The position numbers and the translations under genes are program-made. From NCBI RefSeq assembly GCF_000330885.1, contig NC_020062.1, positions 1,124,374 to 1,188,373 on the forward strand: a stretch of 64,000 nt of DNA, written 5' to 3'. Positions 24,795 to 32,843 of the stretch are shown in pieces. Each line of letters begins with the position of its first letter. The first letter of the stretch is position 1. Below the pieces are notes generated by a model. That model was not told the origin of the DNA, did not search any database, and saw nothing but the letters and a program-made list of their open reading frames with translations. This stretch comes from Rhizobium tropici CIAT 899. Lineage in GTDB: Bacteria > Pseudomonadota > Alphaproteobacteria > Rhizobiales > Rhizobiaceae.

Positions 24795-25826
24795 ATGAAG
24801 GCCATCATCGCCCACGCCGCCAAGGATGTGCGGATCGAGGATTATCCGGAGGAAGAGCCGGGCGCAGGGGAAGTCAAGCTGAGGCTTGCAACCGGCGGCG
24901 TCTGCGGCAGCGACCTGCATTATTATCATCACGGCGGTTTCGGCACTGTTCGCTTGAAGGAACCGATGATCCTCGGGCATGAAGTCAGCGCGACCGTGAC
25001 CGCGCTCGGCCCCGGTGTGCAGGCGCTTGAGGTCGGCCAGCTCGTTGCCGTCTCCCCCTCCCGCCCCTGCCGGACTTGCCGCTATTGCCTGCAGGGCTTA
25101 CCCAACCAATGCCTCAACATGCGCTTCTATGGCAGCGCCATGCCCTTCCCCCACATCCAGGGCGCATTCCGTGAAACTCTCGTCGCCGATGCCATCCAAT
25201 GCGTGCCGGCCGATGGCCTGACGCCCGGCGAAGCGGCGATGGCGGAACCTTTGGCAGTCACCTTGCACGCCACGCGGCGCGCGGGCGAGATGCTCGGCAA
25301 GCGCGTTATCGTGACCGGCTGCGGCCCGATCGGCGTCCTCTCGATCCTGGCTGCACGCCGGGCGGGCGCTGCCGAGATCGTGGCGACTGATCTTTCGGAT
25401 TTCACCTTGTCGCTTGCCAGACAAGCGGGTGCCGACAGGGTCATCAATACGAAGAACGAGCCCGAAGCACTTGCAGCCTATTCCGCGGACAAGGGCACGT
25501 TCGATGTGCTCTACGAATGCTCGGGCGCCGCTGCTGCCCTTGCCGGCGGCATTGCCGCACTGCGACCGCGCGGAATCATCGTACAGCTTGGTATCGGCGG
25601 CGACATGAGCCTGCCGATGCTGGCGATTACGGCCAAGGAGTTGGAACTGCGTGGCTCTTTCCGCTTTCATGAAGAGTTTGCGGTTGGCGTCGATCTGATG
25701 CGCAAGCGGCTTATCGATGTACGGCCGCTCATCACCCACACGGTACCGCTTGCCAATGCGATCAGTGCTTTCGAGATCGCGTCGGATCGAAGCCAGGCCA
25801 TGAAGGCGCAGATTGCCTTCAACTGA
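24795..25826 (+). CDS. idnD: L-idonate 5-dehydrogenase
   Basis: 343 residues, the usual IdnD length. A zinc-dependent medium-chain dehydrogenase: catalytic zinc site GVCGSDLHYYHHGGFG and GHE, structural zinc cysteines in CRTCRYCLQGLPNQC, and nucleotide motif GCGPIGVLSI followed by ATDLSD. The segment HYYHHGGFGTVRLKEPMILG is characteristic of L-idonate dehydrogenases. It oxidises L-idonate to 5-keto-D-gluconate. The ATG at 24795 follows GAGGAGAAAG. It is co-transcribed with the hydroxyacid dehydrogenase gene. Confidence 0.9.
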   Translation: MKAIIAHAAKDVRIEDYPEEEPGAGEVKLRLATGGVCGSDLHYYHHGGFGTVRLKEPMILGHEVSATVTALGPGVQALEVGQLVAVSPSRPCRTCRYCLQGLPNQCLNMRFYGSAMPFPHIQGAFRETLVADAIQCVPADGLTPGEAAMAEPLAVTLHATRRAGEMLGKRVIVTGCGPIGVLSILAARRAGAAEIVATDLSDFTLSLARQAGADRVINTKNEPEALAAYSADKGTFDVLYECSGAAAALAGGIAALRPRGIIVQLGIGGDMSLPMLAITAKELELRGSFRFHEEFAVGVDLMRKRLIDVRPLITHTVPLANAISAFEIASDRSQAMKAQIAFN

Positions 25827-25885
25827 ACGAAAGCGGCGCGAAATCCACTCGGTTGAAGCTGATGAGGGATTTCGCGCCCGTTCAG
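25823..25885. terminator. Long inverted repeat between idnD and the GlcG-like gene
   Basis: CTGAACG (25823-25829) and GGCGCGAAATCC (25835-25846) pair with GGATTTCGCGCC (25867-25878) and CGTTCAG (25879-25885). It is a strong hairpin between convergent genes and would serve both strands, though without a clear T-run. Confidence 0.55.
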
Positions 25886-26301
25886 TCTAGGTCGGCGCCG
25901 ATCGCTTTGAGCGCGGCGCGGGCAACCTGTTCGTCCTGCTCGCCGGAACCCGAACCGACGCCGATGCCGCCGAGAAGCGCGCCGCCGACGCGGATCGGCA
26001 AACCGCCGCGCAACCCCGTCATCCCGCCGTCGGTGGCGATTGCCAGCGGCACTCGCGCGTGATCCGGCAGCGAATGGCTGGGAGCGCCGATGGAGGCGGC
26101 CGTCTGTGCTTTAGCACCGGCGCTTTTCAGCGACTGAAAACGCGAGCCGCGCATGCGGAAGGAGCCGAGCGTCACGCCGGATTGATCGACGATGACGATG
26201 CATTGCGGCTGGCCCATCGCGGTGGCAGCGGCAACGGCGGCCGTCAATAGCGTCATTACGCCTTCGTCGCTCAAGGCACTCGACGTCAGAACATGGCTCA
26301 T
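25882..26301 (-). CDS. GlcG/HbpS-like (DUF336) protein
   Basis: 139 residues of the GlcG/HbpS fold: LTAAVAAATAMGQPQCIVIVDQSGVTLGSFRMRG, KAQTAASIG, GGLPIRVGGALLGGIGVGSGSGEQDEQVARAAL. Family members bind heme or small ligands and are often encoded near 2-hydroxyacid or diol catabolic genes; their biochemical role is unsettled. AGGAGG lies 8 nt before the ATG. It is divergent from the SMP-30 gene and shares the LacI-type operator with it. Confidence 0.8.
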   Translation of the reverse strand: MSHVLTSSALSDEGVMTLLTAAVAAATAMGQPQCIVIVDQSGVTLGSFRMRGSRFQSLKSAGAKAQTAASIGAPSHSLPDHARVPLAIATDGGMTGLRGGLPIRVGGALLGGIGVGSGSGEQDEQVARAALKAIGADLD

Positions 26302-26335
26302 GCAACTATCCTCCTGCTTGCGAACTCAATTCTAT

Positions 26336-26351
26336 ATGTTATCGATAACAC
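26336..26351. promoter_or_regulatory. LacI-family operator 4 (GlcG-like / SMP-30)
   Basis: ATGTTATCGATAACAC, 15 of 16 positions of the regulon palindrome. It lies in the 90-bp divergent region between the GlcG-like gene and the SMP-30 gene. Confidence 0.8.
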
Positions 26352-26391
26352 ATCGATCTCCAGATGTAACCTTATGGGAGGTATTGTCATA

Positions 26392-27282
26392 ATGTCGTTC
26401 TTCGAGATCATCGATCCAGCCTTCGGGAAATTCATCCTTGGCAACGCTCCCGTCAAACAAATTGCCACCGGGTTCGACTGGGTGGAAGGGCCGGTCTGGT
26501 TCGGAGATCTGAATTGCCTGCTCTTTTCCGATATTCCCAATAACCGCATCATGCGCTGGGTACCGGGCGTCGGCGTCAGCGTCTTTCGCGAGCCTTCGAA
26601 TTTTTCGAACGGCCATACGCGTGACCGGCAGGGCCGGCTTGTCAGCTGCGAGCACGGCGGCAGGCGTGTTACGCGCACCGAATATGACGGATCGATCACG
26701 GTTATCGCGGACAGCTATCAGGGCAAGCGGCTGAACTCGCCGAATGATGTCATCGTCGCCTCGGACGGCGCGATCTGGTTTACCGATCCGCATTACGGCA
26801 TCGCGACGGATTATGAGGGATATAAGAGCGAGCAGGAGCTGCCGTGCAATGTCTACCGGGTCGATTCAACGGGGTCGATGAAGGCCGTGTTGACGGATTT
26901 CAATTGCCCGAACGGGCTTGCCTTCAATCCTGACGAGACGAAGCTTTATGTCGCTGATACCGGTCGCATGCATAGCAACGATCCGCAACATATCCGGGTC
27001 TTCAACGTCGGCCAAAACTGGCAGCTCTCCGGCGGCGAGGTATTTCATGCGATTTCGCCGGGCTGTGCTGACGGCATGCGCTTCGACAGCGACGGGAATC
27101 TCTGGTCTTCGGCAGCCGACGGCGTGCATTGCATCGCGCCCGACGGCCATCTCATGGGCAAGATCCTGGTACCGGAAACAGTGTCCAACCTCTGCTTCGG
27201 CGATCGCGGCAAGCACAAGCTTTTCATGACGGCAACGACAAGCGTCTACGCAATCTCCTTGAACCGAAGCGGCGCACTGTGA
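26392..27282 (+). CDS. SMP-30/gluconolactonase family lactonase
   Basis: 296 residues of six-bladed propeller: metal-ligand Glu in GFDWVEGPVWFGDLNCLLFSDIP, NSPNDVIVASDGAIWFTDPHYG, NCPNGLAFNPDETKLYVADTG and CADGMRFDSDGNLWSSAADGVHC. These supply the E, N, D metal ligands of the family. It likely hydrolyses a sugar-acid lactone (for example an idono- or gluconolactone) to the acid used by IdnD and GntK. GGGAGG at 26376-26381 supports ATG 26392. Confidence 0.85.
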   Translation: MSFFEIIDPAFGKFILGNAPVKQIATGFDWVEGPVWFGDLNCLLFSDIPNNRIMRWVPGVGVSVFREPSNFSNGHTRDRQGRLVSCEHGGRRVTRTEYDGSITVIADSYQGKRLNSPNDVIVASDGAIWFTDPHYGIATDYEGYKSEQELPCNVYRVDSTGSMKAVLTDFNCPNGLAFNPDETKLYVADTGRMHSNDPQHIRVFNVGQNWQLSGGEVFHAISPGCADGMRFDSDGNLWSSAADGVHCIAPDGHLMGKILVPETVSNLCFGDRGKHKLFMTATTSVYAISLNRSGAL

Positions 27283-27414
27283 TAGCGGCGCAAAGTCGTC
27301 GGGCGAAATGAGGCGGCCCTAAATCATGCCCAGAACCACCCTGCCCTGAAATCTGAGGCGGCGGCAAAGCACTCGTCACGGAGCGATTGCCGCGTCGACC
27401 CGGAACAGACGATC

Positions 27415-27618
27415 TCAGCGTAAATCGGCCTGCGGCCTGGAGCACGAAGCGGCCTGCGTGATCGGCGCCAGATTGGCGGACAAGGCACGCTCCTGCCGAC
27501 GCGCGGCATCCTGCAGCAGGCTTGCCATTCCAGTCACGGAAATGCGATCCGCGCGCATGACCTGGCGGATCAGCGGATCTTTGAGAACTTCGGCGATCGT
27601 CAAGTCCCTTTGGGTCAT
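27415..27618 (-). CDS. Small conserved rhizobial protein
   Basis: 67 residues: MTQRDLTIAEVLKDPLIRQVMRADRISV followed by an Ala/Gln/Arg-rich tail. I know similar short proteins starting with xxRDLTIAEVLxDPLI from rhizobia, with no assigned function. AGGAGG directly precedes the ATG at 27618, which supports expression. It is divergent from the ArsR gene across a region with nested inverted repeats. Confidence 0.6.
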   Translation of the reverse strand: MTQRDLTIAEVLKDPLIRQVMRADRISVTGMASLLQDAARRQERALSANLAPITQAASCSRPQADLR

Positions 27619-27945
27619 GGTTACCTCCTGTTCGTTGGAGCAGAAGATAAGCCGCTTTATTAGCAGAGCGATGTCAGAACCCGGACAAAAACAAGGCATT
27701 TCGTTCGATTTTGTTACAGAATAATTGCAAAACCCAAAGCGGTACATATTCCAAAATTACAATGGGACCCTAGTTGACCGCTGGGAGAGGTTGATTTCCT
27801 GGAAATCGGCCGAACTGGGAGGGGCCGCCTGCTCCGCGAGGATGCGACGTTTTGGAATATCCAAACCATAATTTTGCAACTTTTGCGCTTATCATCACGC
27901 GCTGCAGGGGGATTTTAAGATTAACTATCGACGATTGGCCGTGCT
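27619..27945. other. Divergent intergenic region with nested inverted repeats
   Basis: A 327-bp gap with no gene. It contains two pairs of inverted repeats: TTGCAAAA (27725-27732) with TTTTGCAA (27872-27879), and inside them ATATTCCAAAA (27746-27756) with TTTTGGAATAT (27850-27860). Confidence 0.55.
27725..27879. promoter_or_regulatory. Candidate ArsR-type paired operator region
   Basis: Perfect 11-bp and 8-bp inverted arms flank a 93-bp centre and lie between the small-protein gene and the ArsR gene. Arms this far apart suit two distant regulator sites, or looping, rather than one RNA hairpin. Binding by the ArsR protein is inference. Confidence 0.4.
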
Positions 27946-28296
27946 ATGTATTCCTCAGATCAGACCACAGAAGATGAGCGTCTCATCTACCATGCAGATC
28001 TTCTCAGCCAGCTTTCAAATCCCAAACGCCTTGAGGTCTGTATTCATCTGTCCGGCCGTGAGGAGGATGTAAACAGCCTGGCCAAGAAGCTTGGAATATC
28101 GCAATCGGCGCTCAGCCAGCACCTGACCCGCTTGCATCATTCCGGCATCGTCAAAGTGCGCCGTCAGGCGCAGTATAGATACTATACCTGCGATCATCCG
28201 GCCGTCCTGCAGATCCTCAAGACGCTTGCCGGGATTTTCGATGCCGAACTTGAGCCAACGCCACCCGGGGACAATGCTCGTACCGATAAGCCGTGA
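27946..28296 (+). CDS. ArsR-family winged-helix regulator
   Basis: 116 residues. Winged helix: ADLLSQLSNPKRLEVCIHLSGREEDVNSLAKKLGISQSALSQHLTRLHHSGIVKVRRQAQYRYYTCD. It has two cysteines, C32 in the second helix and C82 at the wing end. C32 matches the position of one redox Cys in sulfide-sensing ArsR proteins of the BigR/SqrR type, but the second Cys of that pair is not in its usual C-terminal helix. No metal-binding CVC motif. The inducing signal is unknown. Confidence 0.82.
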   Translation: MYSSDQTTEDERLIYHADLLSQLSNPKRLEVCIHLSGREEDVNSLAKKLGISQSALSQHLTRLHHSGIVKVRRQAQYRYYTCDHPAVLQILKTLAGIFDAELEPTPPGDNARTDKP

Positions 28297-28447
28297 TTGG
28301 CAATCTCTGCGGAACGTGGTGAAATCCCAAACGAATGCTTGATGTTGCCGCTTGCAAACAGGACGGCTTACGCCTGCAGGCGATGAGCAATTCGACAGCT
28401 GCGACAGGCGAATGGTGGTCAGCACGATCGCCGCCGCCGTCCGTGCA

Positions 28448-28867
28448 TCAATTGGTACTGTCGGGAATGTCGACCTGACATCCGATGCTATGGCAGCCCT
28501 GGTAGTTGCCCTGGGCGTCAAAGTTGGGATTACCCTGTTTGTCGAACTGCGGCCTGGTATCGATGTTCTGGTTACGCGTCGGCGGTGACCAGTTATCGCT
28601 ATTGTCGACCTTTTGCTGCCAGTTCCGGAAATTGGCATCGTTCCTGTCGAACCAGGCCTGTTGCGCAGCTGCTTGTCTTGTCTGGTCGGCCGCGCGCGAT
28701 TGAGCGGCAGTGTCCATGCACTCCGCCAACGCCTGCGAGCCAGGTGCAAAGCCTTGAGCCTGACACTGCTTGTTGTCATTTGCCATGTCGATGGCGCGTT
28801 GTTGTTCCGCGGTCTTGCAGCTGGCGAGAAGGGTCACCACGCCAAGGATAATGAGAACGCGTTTCAT
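28448..28867 (-). CDS. Small lipoprotein of unknown function
   Basis: 139 residues. The N-terminus MKRVLIILGVVTLLASC has a lipobox (LASC), so the protein should be acylated at Cys 17. The mature part is Gln/Asp/Asn-rich (QQRAIDMANDNKQCQAQGFAPGSQALAECMDTAAQSRAADQTRQ) with a Cys pair, and a C-terminal part rich in Asn and Gln. I do not recognise a characterised family. The ATG at 28867 has GGAG 7-8 nt upstream. It is followed (transcriptionally preceded) by other secreted-protein genes. Confidence 0.75.
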   Translation of the reverse strand: MKRVLIILGVVTLLASCKTAEQQRAIDMANDNKQCQAQGFAPGSQALAECMDTAAQSRAADQTRQAAAQQAWFDRNDANFRNWQQKVDNSDNWSPPTRNQNIDTRPQFDKQGNPNFDAQGNYQGCHSIGCQVDIPDSTN

Positions 28868-28909
28868 GTCGAGCTCCATCACGATTATCTGGGCAGGAGG
28901 TGAGGATCG

Positions 28910-29785
28910 TCAGTTACCCGCAGGAACCGGACAGCTCGTGTCGCCTTCTGCGCAATTCAGATAGGCTTCCAGCGTGCGAACTCTCGACTGAGTAACCGTA
29001 TCCAGGCACATGGAATAGACCATAGGGTAGATGCTGCTCTGAGAAGAACCTGATGTCTGGAAGGTGCATTCGGCATCACGAAAGGCGACCCAAGCTCGTT
29101 GTGCGGTCACGAGCAATTTCTTCGTGTCGGCATTGTCTTTCAGGCGCTGCTCGATCTGCTTGTACACCCCATTCAGGTCGGCATCCGATTTCTTGAAAGA
29201 CTTGTCGGCGCATTCGTTCATATCGGCCTGCGTGGCGGCATTCCCGCAATCTCCCGCACCGGAAGCACTTGCCTGTCCCGCCGTGGCGACCTTGGCTGCC
29301 CCGCCTGCCGATCCCGATCCGGACCCGTTGCCGGCAACATTTTCCCGCTTCAGGGACAGAATGCCGCCATCATACCAATAGAGCGAAACCGTATCGGGCT
29401 GAACGGGCAAGACGACCGCGCCGGGTCCCCATCCCTGGGAGCCGCATAGGATGTTATAGCCGCCCTTGACCTTGTAGCCGGCGTCCGCATCGTTATGGTC
29501 GGCGGGTGTCAATTTCGGCGCTGCATTGCAATTGTCGCTGGTCGGATCGATCGGCTTGGCCTTCGTTCCCTTGATCCAGGTGATCTTGCCCGCGTCGAAT
29601 TCGACGACGGCGCCCATATATTGCGGATCGTTGTTTACCAGAGCTTGTGCGCCATTCCCCGAGACTTTGACGCCCTGCACTTGCCATTTTCCGATGAGCG
29701 AACTGTAATCGAAGTCGGCTGCATGGACCGGATAGGCCAATACAGCCAGCGCACAGGCTCCCAAAACTCCCCCAAACGCCCTCAT
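28910..29785 (-). CDS. Secreted protein with C-terminal LprI-like (DUF1311) domain
   Basis: About 291 residues. Signal peptide MRAFGGVLGACALAVLAYPVHA. An N-terminal domain (about 23-140) of beta-rich character is unassigned: SSLIGKWQVQGVKVSGN...GGILSLKRE. A Gly/Ser/Ala linker leads to a LprI-like domain (about 180-285): NECADKSFKKSDADLNGVYKQIEQRL, LLVTAQRAWVAFRDAEC, YSMCLDTVTQSRVRTLEAYL. LprI domains inhibit lysozyme in Mycobacterium, but many members are untested. The ATG at 29785 (AGAGGA upstream) is preferred over 29839, which would give an unusually long basic leader. Confidence 0.8.
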   Translation of the reverse strand: MRAFGGVLGACALAVLAYPVHAADFDYSSLIGKWQVQGVKVSGNGAQALVNNDPQYMGAVVEFDAGKITWIKGTKAKPIDPTSDNCNAAPKLTPADHNDADAGYKVKGGYNILCGSQGWGPGAVVLPVQPDTVSLYWYDGGILSLKRENVAGNGSGSGSAGGAAKVATAGQASASGAGDCGNAATQADMNECADKSFKKSDADLNGVYKQIEQRLKDNADTKKLLVTAQRAWVAFRDAECTFQTSGSSQSSIYPMVYSMCLDTVTQSRVRTLEAYLNCAEGDTSCPVPAGN

Positions 29786-29873
29786 GCCCCTGATTCCTCT
29801 GTTAAAACGAGCCGCTCTCAGCCGCCCTTTTGTTGTCATCGGTCTCTTTAAGGACCAGCGGGAGTGATCAAGG

Positions 29874-30308
29874 TCAATCGTTCACCGCCGTGATCTGCAT
29901 GGTCATATGCTTGACGTCCTTGCCGGCTTTGGCAAACCAAAGCTCGCCGTCGCCGATCATGACGCCCTGCGCGTTGGCAAACAGTGTCTCGTATTTCTGC
30001 TTTACCACCGCATCCTTCACCTTGGCGGTAATCACCTGATCGTAGTCCGCAGCGAAATGTTTCGCGTCCTTGATCTTGACCGCCTTGCCGTTGATCCGCG
30101 CGGAAAAAGGATAGGAGACCAGACCTGCAACGGTTGCCTTGTCGTCGGAACCGACGGCGGTCTTCAGCTTGGCGAAAAAGTCGGCATAGGCTTGATGCTC
30201 GCCAAACAGACCATCCAGATTTTTGTTCATGTCGGCTGCCGTTTGCGCCAAGGCTGCTCCAGACAGCGCAATCATGGCTGCGAGTGATGCAATCAACAGT
30301 TTTTTCAT
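29874..30308 (-). CDS. Secreted protein of unknown function
   Basis: 144 residues. Signal peptide MKKLLIASLAAMIALSGAALA. The mature part (ADMNKNLDGLFGEHQAYADFFAKLKTAVGSDDKATVAGLVSYPFSARINGKAVKIKDAKHFAADYDQVITAKVKDAV) looks like an NTF2/SnoaL-like small alpha+beta fold, but this is only a visual resemblance. GAGGAGG lies 6 nt before the ATG. It lies upstream of the LprI-like gene on the same strand. Confidence 0.75.
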   Translation of the reverse strand: MKKLLIASLAAMIALSGAALAQTAADMNKNLDGLFGEHQAYADFFAKLKTAVGSDDKATVAGLVSYPFSARINGKAVKIKDAKHFAADYDQVITAKVKDAVVKQKYETLFANAQGVMIGDGELWFAKAGKDVKHMTMQITAVND

Positions 30309-30466
30309 GATACCTCCTCGTTGGGGCTGCTCACCGCCGTGCGAATGGCTATCCCTCGCTGATTGTTATCAAGGCGAGAAACTTTACAAGCAAATATTTA
30401 CATTCATAGTTAGTAATTAAATTTATGGTGGCAGTGCTATCGAACGGGTCAGGGCGGAGGGGAGAG

Positions 30467-30766
30467 ATGTGTGCTCTTGATGGCAGATCGACGAAGACGA
30501 CCAGCATGCTTGCGAGAAGCCTGGCAGTGACAATGGGACTGATTGCCGTGATGGCGGTATCCGGTTGTCAGAATAAAGTCGCAACGCCACAAGATCTGCA
30601 GGGCTGGTACTCCATGATTTGCTTCAAACATGGCTATACCGGCGGCGCGCGCGATAATTGTATGAATAGTCTGACGAATAGCAATGGGCGGCAATTGCCT
30701 GACGGCCCGACTGAATTCGCTGATCGGCCACCCTATACGGATAGCCAAATGCCCAACTCTGGTTGA
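30467..30766 (+). CDS. Small lipoprotein
   Basis: 99 residues. A basic leader and hydrophobic stretch LAVTMGLIAVMAVSGC ends in a lipobox (VSGC). The mature part is short (QNKVATPQDLQGWYSMICFKHGYTGGARDNCMNSL) with a Cys pair and a hydrophilic tail. The function is unknown. GGAGG (30456-30460) supports ATG 30467; the ATG at 30506 (MLARSLAV) would give a more typical leader length. Confidence 0.6.
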   Translation: MCALDGRSTKTTSMLARSLAVTMGLIAVMAVSGCQNKVATPQDLQGWYSMICFKHGYTGGARDNCMNSLTNSNGRQLPDGPTEFADRPPYTDSQMPNSG

Positions 30767-30886
30767 TCGACTGTTGCACAGACGATAGAAGCAATAAGCG
30801 GATTTATGGATGCATATTCGGCGCTTCCGTCTTGCTGCCGCCGATTGCCGGTAAGGTCTTTTTGAACATCATAGACCGGGTGAGGC

Positions 30887-31615
30887 TCAAACGCCGCGTT
30901 TGTTGCCCCAAATCAGCACGTGCAATTGCGGCAATACCCTCGCGTCGAACCATTGGTCGCTGCTGACCTTGTCCACGAGCCAGCGCATCCGCTCGACGAT
31001 GCCGTCAATATCGACAATGGCATCGCCTGCATCGGCTGGCGGCGGCGTGTGATTGCCGGGTTGCAGATAGACGGGCAATCGAGGATAGCGAGCAGCCGCG
31101 TCTCGCGCATATTCATAGTCGAGATCGTCGAATATGACGATCTTCAAGGCGATCTGCGGTCCGTCGCCCGCCATGCGCAGACAGTCGTCGAAGGCGGTCC
31201 AGTCCGTCGCCATGCCGCTCGATGGAGGCTTCGGGCTCAGCACGAGCACATCGAGTTCGGCGAACCATTCCCTGGCCAAGCTCCCTTGAGTCTCCAGCGC
31301 GAAGCGATATCCCTCCGCATGGCCGCGCGCAATCAGTGGGCCGAGCGGTTGGATCGCAGGATTGCCGCCAGAGAGCGAGATGGTCAGCGGTTTGCCGCCT
31401 GAAAGTCGCGTTACCTCCTGCCAGATCTCATCGACCGACATCGGCCGCCATTGATCGCGATAGTCACTATCGACGGCATGCAGCGTGTCGCACCAGGAGC
31501 AGCGATAATCGCAGCCGCCGGTGCGCACGAAGATCGTCGGAAGGCCGATCAGGATGCCCTCGCCCTGGATCGTCGGCCCGAATATCTCGCTGACGCGAAT
31601 GGGCGCTTCGCTCAT
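30887..31615 (-). CDS. queE: 7-carboxy-7-deazaguanine synthase
   Basis: 242 residues. Radical SAM enzyme with the CX3CX2C cluster motif in [12 protein letters not shown] (C35, C39, C42), preceded by the QueE signature [11 protein letters not shown]. It converts 6-carboxytetrahydropterin to 7-carboxy-7-deazaguanine in the preQ0/queuosine pathway. The start at 31615 overlaps the queD stop (ATGA). It is the third gene of the queC-queD-queE operon. Confidence 0.93.
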   Translation of the reverse strand: MSEAPIRVSEIFGPTIQGEGILIGLPTIFVRTGGCDYRCSWCDTLHAVDSDYRDQWRPMSVDEIWQEVTRLSGGKPLTISLSGGNPAIQPLGPLIARGHAEGYRFALETQGSLAREWFAELDVLVLSPKPPSSGMATDWTAFDDCLRMAGDGPQIALKIVIFDDLDYEYARDAAARYPRLPVYLQPGNHTPPPADAGDAIVDIDGIVERMRWLVDKVSSDQWFDARVLPQLHVLIWGNKRGV

Positions 31616-31968
31616 GGCCGGTATTCCGCCCAGGTTTTTGGTGTTTCGCTGACCCGCACGGCAGATGTCTGCGGCAAGCGCTCCTTGCACCAGTCATAGA
31701 AATGCTTGGCGAGATACTCCGAGGTCACCCGGTCATGTCCAAAGACATCATTGAGATGGCGATGATCGAACCCTTCGTCGATATAGCGCTTCAGCGGCTG
31801 TAGCTCATGATAGTCTCGCACGAACCCATTCTCGTCCAGTTCGCCGGCCGAAAGCTCCACGACGACGATGTAATTGTGCCCATGCAGGCGCGCACACTGG
31901 TGATCTGCAGGCAAATGCGAGAGCTGGTGCGAGGCGGAGAAATGGAATTCCTTGGTGATGCGGTACAT
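31612..31968 (-). CDS. queD: 6-carboxy-5,6,7,8-tetrahydropterin synthase
   Basis: 118 residues. Zinc ligands are H14 (ASHQL), H29 and H31 (LHGHNY), and the catalytic Cys is C25 ([10 protein letters not shown]). It makes 6-carboxytetrahydropterin from dihydroneopterin triphosphate. The ATG at 31968 shares one base with the queC stop (TGATG), and GAGG lies 7 nt upstream within queC. A GTG immediately before (31969-31971) is less likely. Confidence 0.92.
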   Translation of the reverse strand: MYRITKEFHFSASHQLSHLPADHQCARLHGHNYIVVVELSAGELDENGFVRDYHELQPLKRYIDEGFDHRHLNDVFGHDRVTSEYLAKHFYDWCKERLPQTSAVRVSETPKTWAEYRP

Positions 31969-32678
31969 CACTTCACCTCTTCGGCCGAAAAGCCCGATGT
32001 CGCGGCAATCCAGAAATCGGCATCGTCATATTCCGTAGGATCTGCGATACCAGCGAGATGGAAGGCTTCGCGCCGCTCCACACAGGTGCCGCAGCGGCCA
32101 CAATGGCGCTCTCCGCCCTTGTAGCAGGACCAGGTTTCGGCAAAGGGGGTTTCATGCCGGGCGCCATCGGCAACGATATCCGCCTTGGAGATCGTCACAT
32201 AGGGCGCGCAGAGCGAAACGCTGGCATAGCCGTCGAGTGCCTGGTTCTGCATCTGCTGGAAGGCGTCGATGAAACCCGGGCGACAGTCGGGATAGATGAA
32301 ATGATCGCCGCCATGAACCGCAACGGCAACGGCATCCGCCTTCTGCGCCGCCGCAAGCCCGAAGGCGATCGCCAGCATGATCGCGTTACGGTTCGGCACG
32401 ACCGTCGCCTTCATGGTTTCCTCGGCATAGTGCCCGTCCGGCACCTCGACATCATCTGTCAGAGCCGATCCGGTCAGATGCCGGCCGATGGCGGTGATGT
32501 CGATGATCTCATGCGGCACGCCGAGACGCTTGGCGCAGGCGCCCGCAAATTCCAGCTCCTTGCGGTGCCTTTGGCCGTAATCGAAGGAGACGAGGCCGAT
32601 AAGCTGATGTTCGGCTGCGACCTTATGGGCGAGCGAAACGGAGTCCAATCCGCCGGAGCAGATCACGATAGTCTTCAT
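31968..32678 (-). CDS. queC: 7-cyano-7-deazaguanine (preQ0) synthase
   Basis: 236 residues. PP-loop ATPase motif SGGLDSVS at the N-terminus and four zinc cysteines near the C-terminus (C185, C193, C196, C199: SCYKGGERHCGRCGTC). It converts 7-carboxy-7-deazaguanine to preQ0 with ATP and ammonia. It is the first gene of the que operon, with a preQ1-I riboswitch overlapping its ribosome-binding region. queF and the downstream tgt/queA steps are not in the window. Confidence 0.94.
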   Translation of the reverse strand: MKTIVICSGGLDSVSLAHKVAAEHQLIGLVSFDYGQRHRKELEFAGACAKRLGVPHEIIDITAIGRHLTGSALTDDVEVPDGHYAEETMKATVVPNRNAIMLAIAFGLAAAQKADAVAVAVHGGDHFIYPDCRPGFIDAFQQMQNQALDGYASVSLCAPYVTISKADIVADGARHETPFAETWSCYKGGERHCGRCGTCVERREAFHLAGIADPTEYDDADFWIAATSGFSAEEVK

Positions 32679-32685
32679 AATTCAG

Positions 32686-32721
32686 GATCCCTTGTTTTGA
32701 CCGGGTGGGCTGCGACCGGAT
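32686..32721 (-). promoter_or_regulatory. preQ1-I riboswitch (type II) upstream of queC
   Basis: The minus strand reads TCCGGTCGCAGCCCACCCGG followed by TCAAAACAAGGG. CCGG pairs with CCGG to form P1; the loop GGTCGCAG and the A-rich tail AAAACAAGG match the Thermoanaerobacter tengcongensis preQ1-I aptamer that I know. The AAGGG ending the tail is the queC ribosome site, 10 nt before the ATG, so preQ1 binding should block translation. Confidence 0.85.
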
Positions 32722-32843
32722 TTCATGGCTTTTCAAAGCTACGGCGGGGTCTCTAGCAGCAGAAACCGGAGGAAACAAGGCAATCGTTCATTTCATCGCA
32801 ACGCGCTGTCAGCTGCCCGGGCGTTGCGATGGCTGTGACGTCT

